This document shows positions 59,360 through 64,000 of a stretch of DNA of 64,000 nt, piece after piece. The notes below the pieces were generated by a model. The model worked only from the letters and a program-made list of their open reading frames with translations, had not been told where the DNA came from and did not search any database. The DNA is from CALNZV01 sp942491115 (GTDB taxonomy: Bacteria; Desulfobacterota; Desulfobacteria; Desulfobacterales; UBA5852). Both the position numbers and the translations under genes were made by a program. Location of the stretch: contig CALNZV010000004.1 of assembly GCA_942491115.1 (NCBI GenBank), positions 378,784 through 442,783 on the forward strand. The letters run 5' to 3'. Position 1 is the first letter of the stretch, and each line of letters begins with the position of its first letter.

Positions 59360-60353
59360 TTAAGCAGCCTTGCTGTCGGTAGCAGTCGCGCTTGCCTTTG
59401 CCTGACTCTTTTGCTTTTGTTCCGCCTTAATGACCTGCATTTATAATAAGAGGATAGAGAATGGTTGTTAAGGAAATGTAAATCAGGTGAAAGTCCGTTG
59501 TAGTTGAGCACACATTACAGACAGAATACAGAATACACTCACCTGTTTGAGCAACCAAATCATTTCATGCTTGGTCTTGGTCAAGTCTTCCACTTGTCGT
59601 TCTGCTTCCTGTTTCAAGGTGATCACATGTGAGATTCATACTACAACTTTGTCGATACTAATGTATAGACACAGGTATGCACGCATAGATTCTATATAAG
59701 AGAGACTTGCCTCGAGCTGTTTTCGTTTGGCGTCACTTGGTTTTGGTTCCGACTGTTCGGTTGGAACCGTTTCCTCATTTTCAGTACTCTTGGTCTCATT
59801 CTTATCGTCATTTACTTGCTCCTCTTGTTCCAGTTTCCTCTTCTTACTGGCAGGTTCTTCTTCGTCTTCTTGTGGTGGTGGCAGAGTATTGTACAATTGT
59901 CGACTCTGATGTTCCAGTGCCAGTCGTTGTGCCTTGATTTGTTGGGCAAATTCTCGTCGTTGTTGGACTTGGGAATTTTGCAAGGCACGTTCCAATTGTT
60001 GTTGCCTTAAGGTGGCAATCTCTTCCAAGGCTGAATGGCGCGCTGCCGTCAATTGTTGCACCCGCCGCGTTTCCTCCTCGACGCGTGCTTGACATGCCAT
60101 CCATTCCGACTCGGCTTGATCCAACTGAGCGCGTTGGACCAACCAAGGATGCGTACTGGCAATGTTACTGCAATATAATAATGTGAGTGATTGTAGAACG
60201 ATTTTGGGTGTACACTTCTTTATTATTTCAACGCGTAACGTACCTTTCCACAGCCGCCTGCAAACGTGGTTCGACGGGAGGAATTGGAACGACAAACTTC
60301 TTTTTCGCAGCCTCGGCACCGCGTCGGCCATGTGGATTTGGTGGTCTTCCCAT
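59360..60353 (-). CDS. Coiled-coil protein of unknown function, with a GC-AG intron
   Basis: Four exons: 60353-60244, 60167-59711, 59608-59543 and 59434-59360; phases close to 235 residues. The N-terminus is MGRPPNPHGRRGAEAAKKKF with VVPIPPVEPRLQAAVE. Residues 37-130 form a Gln/Arg-rich coiled coil (LTAARHSALEEIATLRQQQL). A KKRKLE-type nuclear signal and an acidic segment follow, then a second helix (KTKHEMIWLLKQVIKAEQK). The second intron begins GCAAGT rather than GT. I cannot place the family. Confidence 0.65.
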
Positions 60354-61026
60354 TATACTGTGATGCTGTTGAAGTGTGTTTAGTTAGTAGTTAGTAGGAA
60401 TGAATAGTCGGTCGCGATGCGTCGAGGCGACACGACTCGCACATTCTCTACAGGACTAGAGCTCATATCCTGTTAGTGATGTTCCGGCTAGCTGTAGACA
60501 TTTTACTCTAGCCTAGCGCACTCGACGTGCTCCTGCCCAAACAAAGCTACAAATACTGTACGCTTTTGTTGGTAGCGTATTCAGTACGCCGTAGAGGTGC
60601 GATCAAAGGTTGCATTTATTTATGTGTCAGTCATGCGTGCGTGCTCATTGCATGCATTCGTACATATGCACGGACGCAACCACTCGACGAAGAACTACTC
60701 TTCATGTCACGTATCTAATTGAGTATCAGTCAAAGTGATTTTATGGAAGGTAACGGTTCAGAAGGTCCGTTCCGAAAATACTTTTTCAGCGAGCCCACAA
60801 AACAAACGACGGTGTTTCAAACGCGACAAAGAACTATGCTCTACAGTATGTCACTTTCTCATTATGTTCGTTTCCGAATGCTCCTTTTTCCGCCACTAAA
60901 CGCGACGGAAGTTTTACTCACAAACCCACTTCAAACCGTGACATCGCGACATGCAGTCTCAATACAATCGCTCAAAGTGTCAGAGTCGGAATAACGAATC
61001 AAATCAGATGTATTTACAACATCAGT
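60354..61026. other. Divergent intergenic region
   Basis: About 670 bases between the coiled-coil gene and the DUF6824 gene on opposite strands. A plus-strand 91-codon ORF at 60719-60994 has no recognisable domain and no good start context. Contains a CTAGCTG motif near 60489. Confidence 0.4.
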
Positions 61027-63409
61027 ATGCTTCCTGTCTTTTCTAGACCACCTTATAGCCCCCTTGGACGAAAGGAGGCGACCCCTGATGCTCCGTCTTC
61101 CTCATCTCGGCCGGCGCCGCATGCCGGCTTGCGACACGAAAACAGAAATGGTTTAAACCACGCCGTCGCAAAGCAGATAGTACCTCGGAACGAACGTATG
61201 TCACAGGAGACAGAAAAGCTGCCACCTGGTTGGCAACCCTTTTTGCTTCCAACGCAGTTCCGCATGAACGAAACAAGTCCCAATTCTCAACGAGGTGTGG
61301 AGAATTTCTCTACGAATTCTGATGAGTCTCCCGACCAAGTGCTTCAGAGGAAATTGCCAGAAAGGCCAGTGGACGTGCAAGCCAACAGTATGAAACCGTA
61401 TAACACCTTGATGGCTTCTTTTAGGGTTAATTCTGAACAACGCCCGCCTCAGACATTGACCCCTCACTCGCGAGATGCCGAATGGATTGAACATCCTGCG
61501 AAATTTGACATACTTTGTGGTACAGATGGGAGGCAATACAACCACCGTGAGTAGATAATTGAACCAATGAAGAGGTGAATTGCTTGGTTCTATTGTATGC
61601 TTGTGTTTCTGACATGGGTCCTTCGCTCTTGCTCCACTTTTGCTCCTCATGTGTAGCTGGCAACGAACGATTTCGAAACTATATAGATAGTAATAAGGTG
61701 AGCCGTTCCTCAGTGATTAGATATCAGTCTTTTCCTCACAAAACTGCAAACTTACACTCATCTTCTATCGTATATTGTACCCTTCTTGTTCAGGATATGT
61801 ACATACAATGCAATGAGCAGGATAAGCTCAAGGTTTTGAAATCGGTTCTCATTAAGTTGAAGTCTATCAATCGTCTTTCAAGATTTCTCGAACAAGACTC
61901 TTGTACTAAAATGTGGCGTGAGATTAGTGATGAAAGGGCTCTAAGCAAGATTGCAAGAAGAATGCGAGATCCAAATGTTGCGGCCAAGCCTCCCCGACAA
62001 ACCCCACAACCAAATTGTGTCGAGAATCCAGGTGATAACGATATTCTTTGTGGTAGAGTTGGGAATAGCTATGAACACCGTACGTAGGATATTTCATAAA
62101 GGGTGGAGGCGAAGAATCGAGTTTTGTTTCTACTTTTTCTCACTTTGTCCTTCTCTCTTGCTCTACTTCTTGCTCTTCGTGTGTAGCTGGCAACATTCTA
62201 CTACGGAAAATTGCAGCTAGAAAGAAGGTACGTTGTTCCTCTTTGATTCGGTATCAGGTCTACACCGTTCTATTCCTCATGTGTAAATTGTTTCGTGTAC
62301 AGGAGATTTACATGAAAAGTAGTAGGTCGAACAGACTCGAGGTTGTTAAATCGATTTTCTTGACTTTAAAGTCCTTGAATCCTCCTTCGAGATTTCTCGA
62401 ACAAGACTCTTGTACTAAAATGTGGCGTGAGATGAGTGATGAAAGGGCTCTAAGCAAGATTGCACAAAGAATCAGAGATGCGAACAGATCCAAAGTTCCT
62501 ATCAAAAACGCAAAGAGAATTCCCCTTCCGTGTCATCACGCACATGCACCCAATCTAGCTCATTCCCCGCCGAGTGTCTGTACACAAACAACACATCCAC
62601 GGTATGCAATGCAAGCTAGAGGAGATCCGCCTTCAGTCAGCTTTCAAGTTCCATCAGGACGGATGGATGGACGAGCATTGCCACCGCCGCATGGACCTTT
62701 GACGCGGCTGCGCCCAGCAGAGGAGTTGATAAAAAGAATGATGACCTTGTGTGCATCCCTCGATGAAGATACCGCACTTCGGCTTTTGATCAATCTCGAA
62801 TTGTCTCTCAAGTCTGTTGATTCGAGTCGACGACCTACCTTGACACGTACATATCCTCTACTTGGTCCGCCCTTTCTACCAAGTTCAGAAGGAGGTTGCT
62901 GTACTTTTCGGGTGCCTAGTCACTGTCCTACATGTATGGGACCACCGGTCGCGCGTCAAGCAAACCATTTTCAAGCGGAACGGAATGATCCTGAATACGT
63001 CAGGTTGTTGATTCTTGCACTGGCGACGCATCTCGACACTCTCCTTGTAGTGAGTCGGATCAACGCTAATGTACACGCTTCACTGCCATCCCATTTGCTC
63101 AAGCCTGTTGAAATGTCATTGTCGTTAAAGTCGCAACAAGCTCAGCCAAGCTCCCATTATCAACAGCTGCTTGGAGCTCTGGAGGTAATGCTCGAGTCCA
63201 AGCTGGCTTTCAATCGTTCAGACCTAGCGTTGCCTCTTGAAGACCTTTCTCCTGCTGCAAGAGAGACAATGACAATATATAATGGCGAGAAACTTATCGG
63301 AGCTCTTGCGCAACTGTTGCAACAGACGGTTATTGAGGACAGCACGTCGTTTCGATCGGCGTGCAAGCGAGGAGCTGCCGACTGTTCCCATGCTCCTTAC
63401 TACGCGTAA
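61027..63409 (+). CDS. Protein with two tandem DUF6824-like domains
   Basis: Five exons (61027-61546, 61657-61697, 61794-62079, 62187-62227, 62303-63409) close to 664 residues. Each module starts with a FDILCG / NDILCG element and continues, across a phase-1 intron, into H-P-G-N, giving QYNHPGNERFRNY in module 1 and SYEHPGNILLRKI in module 2. A 41-nt exon and a third exon then complete the module, ending SRFLEQDSCTKMWREISDER or ...WREMSDER. This DILCG...NHPGN...RFL pattern is typical of DUF6824, a family abundant in diatoms and of unknown function. The N-terminal 150 residues are Pro/Ser-rich; the C-terminal 250 residues contain a Cys pair region and a helical end. Confidence 0.78.
61879..61957 (+). 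repeat. Near-identical intragenic repeat, copy 1
   Basis: About 79 bases coding SRFLEQDSCTKMWREISDER and ALSKIA. Nearly identical to copy 2 at about 62389-62467, 510 bases downstream, differing at only a few positions. The upstream intron tails are also alike (GCTCTTGCTCCACTTTTGCT against CTCTTGCTCTACTTCTTGCT). Confidence 0.8.
62389..62467 (+). repeat. Near-identical intragenic repeat, copy 2
   Basis: Second copy of the DUF6824 exon segment described at 61879. It codes the same residues except Ile to Met in WREMSDER. Confidence 0.8.
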
Positions 63410-63790
63410 TGTTATTGCCCATCTGCACATATATGTTTTAGGAAATAATACTGTAAATTTAAGTGTGAATATAAGTTAGATTGTTCTATCATGACATCAC
63501 TCTTACCACAGTAATTATATCATTACGATGAGCTTACGAGTAGCATTGCTGGTACTTACCATGCTCCTTTTGTTACTTCTACCTGTCACCTTATTGTTGA
63601 TACTGAAGGGTGTTTTGAGAAAACGATACTGTAGAGGAAAGGCGTAGACATCATAACATAATCTTCTACCAGTACGCGATTGCCTCTCTATTTTGAGAAT
63701 CATTTGAAAAACAGTTGAGGAGAATACTAGGCTTCGCTTCCTCTAGGTGTCAGTCAGCCATTACCAAGAAACGACACCATAGCAAGAGGC
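63410..63790. other. Convergent intergenic region
   Basis: About 380 bases between the DUF6824 gene and the 3' end of a minus-strand SDR gene. No gene seen. Confidence 0.4.
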
Positions 63791-64000
63791 TCAGTAAGGA
63801 CACCCAAGCGACACTCGAATCGCTTCACCACTCACACCACTTGATTCTTCGCTAGCGAGAAACAAAATCGTATTGGCAACTTCTTCCGGCGATACTACTC
63901 GTTTGGATGGATACAAGGAGGCCCTTTCTTTCCATACTTCTTCTTTTGTAGTTCCCCGTTCCTTGGCCTCGGCCTCTGCTGATAAATCTGCCATTTCCGT
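63791..64000 (-). CDS. Short-chain dehydrogenase/reductase, C-terminal part only
   Basis: Only the last 70 or so codons are inside the window; the 5' part lies beyond 64000. The visible sequence has PSKRVVSPEEVANTILFLAS followed by ESSGVSGEAIRVSLGCPY, the usual SDR C-terminal pattern (R-x-x-x-PEEVA...FLASxxSS...GExIxVxxG). The catalytic SxxYxxxK motif is not in view. The substrate cannot be told. Confidence 0.75.
   Translation of the reverse strand, partial: TEMADLSAEAEAKERGTTKEEVWKERASLYPSKRVVSPEEVANTILFLASEESSGVSGEAIRVSLGCPY

Noticed and set aside
60719..60994. 91-codon ORF upstream of the DUF6824 gene
   Set aside because: No domain and poor start context; it lies in a spacer with no splice site linking it to the next exon.

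Overview
This is nuclear DNA from a photosynthetic eukaryote, most likely a diatom. Genes lie on both strands, are mostly 200-1700 codons long, and carry few, short introns (about 70-130 nt, GT-AG with one GC-AG exception). Several proteins start with a signal peptide followed by a Phe-containing ASAFAP-like motif (Rubisco methyltransferase-like, ArgJ, thioredoxin, Deg protease), the bipartite plastid address of algae with secondary red plastids. A DUF6824-type protein, a family known to me mainly from diatoms, points the same way. I found no rRNA, tRNA, transposase or CRISPR. Gene models were built by reading splice sites and checking intron phase by hand.

Layout. 1-5.0 kb: two convergent, homologous, secreted cysteine-rich acidic proteins. 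6-10 kb: a Claspin/Mrc1-like replication protein carrying a DEK_C-like domain. 10-16.9 kb: ClC channel, AlkA-type DNA glycosylase, RMND1/DUF155 protein, membrane-anchored START-like protein, and a KGILK-motif protein. 17-25.8 kb: splicing factor SLU7, thylakoid Deg protease, cupin, SURF6, 1-Cys peroxiredoxin and DUF1989 protein, with long poly-G tracts between the Deg and cupin genes. 26-37 kb: small membrane protein, second DEK_C-like protein, MTD1-type folate dehydrogenase, ribulose-phosphate 3-epimerase-like protein, RluA pseudouridine synthase, an unresolved gene and a CMD-family protein. 37-48.7 kb: secreted unknown, FAR1-like zinc-finger protein, JmjC/cupin_8 protein, unknown, glycosyltransferase, SET methyltransferase, possible 2OG oxygenase and an FAD synthetase-like fusion. 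49-64 kb: giant USP48-like ubiquitin protease, AMPK beta subunit, plastid thioredoxin, ArgJ, coiled-coil protein, tandem DUF6824 protein and the end of an SDR.

The genes form no operon; neighbours are mostly unrelated housekeeping functions (splicing, ribosome biogenesis, replication, folate and arginine metabolism, redox). The most unusual items are a SLU7 whose zinc-knuckle position holds a Tudor/KOW-like segment, an epimerase-like protein lacking two metal ligands, an FAD synthetase/MoCF fusion in the reverse of the animal order, the inverted pair of cysteine-rich proteins, and an exon-by-exon tandem duplication of DUF6824. Several genes need a single-base correction to stay open, so the assembly may carry indel errors.
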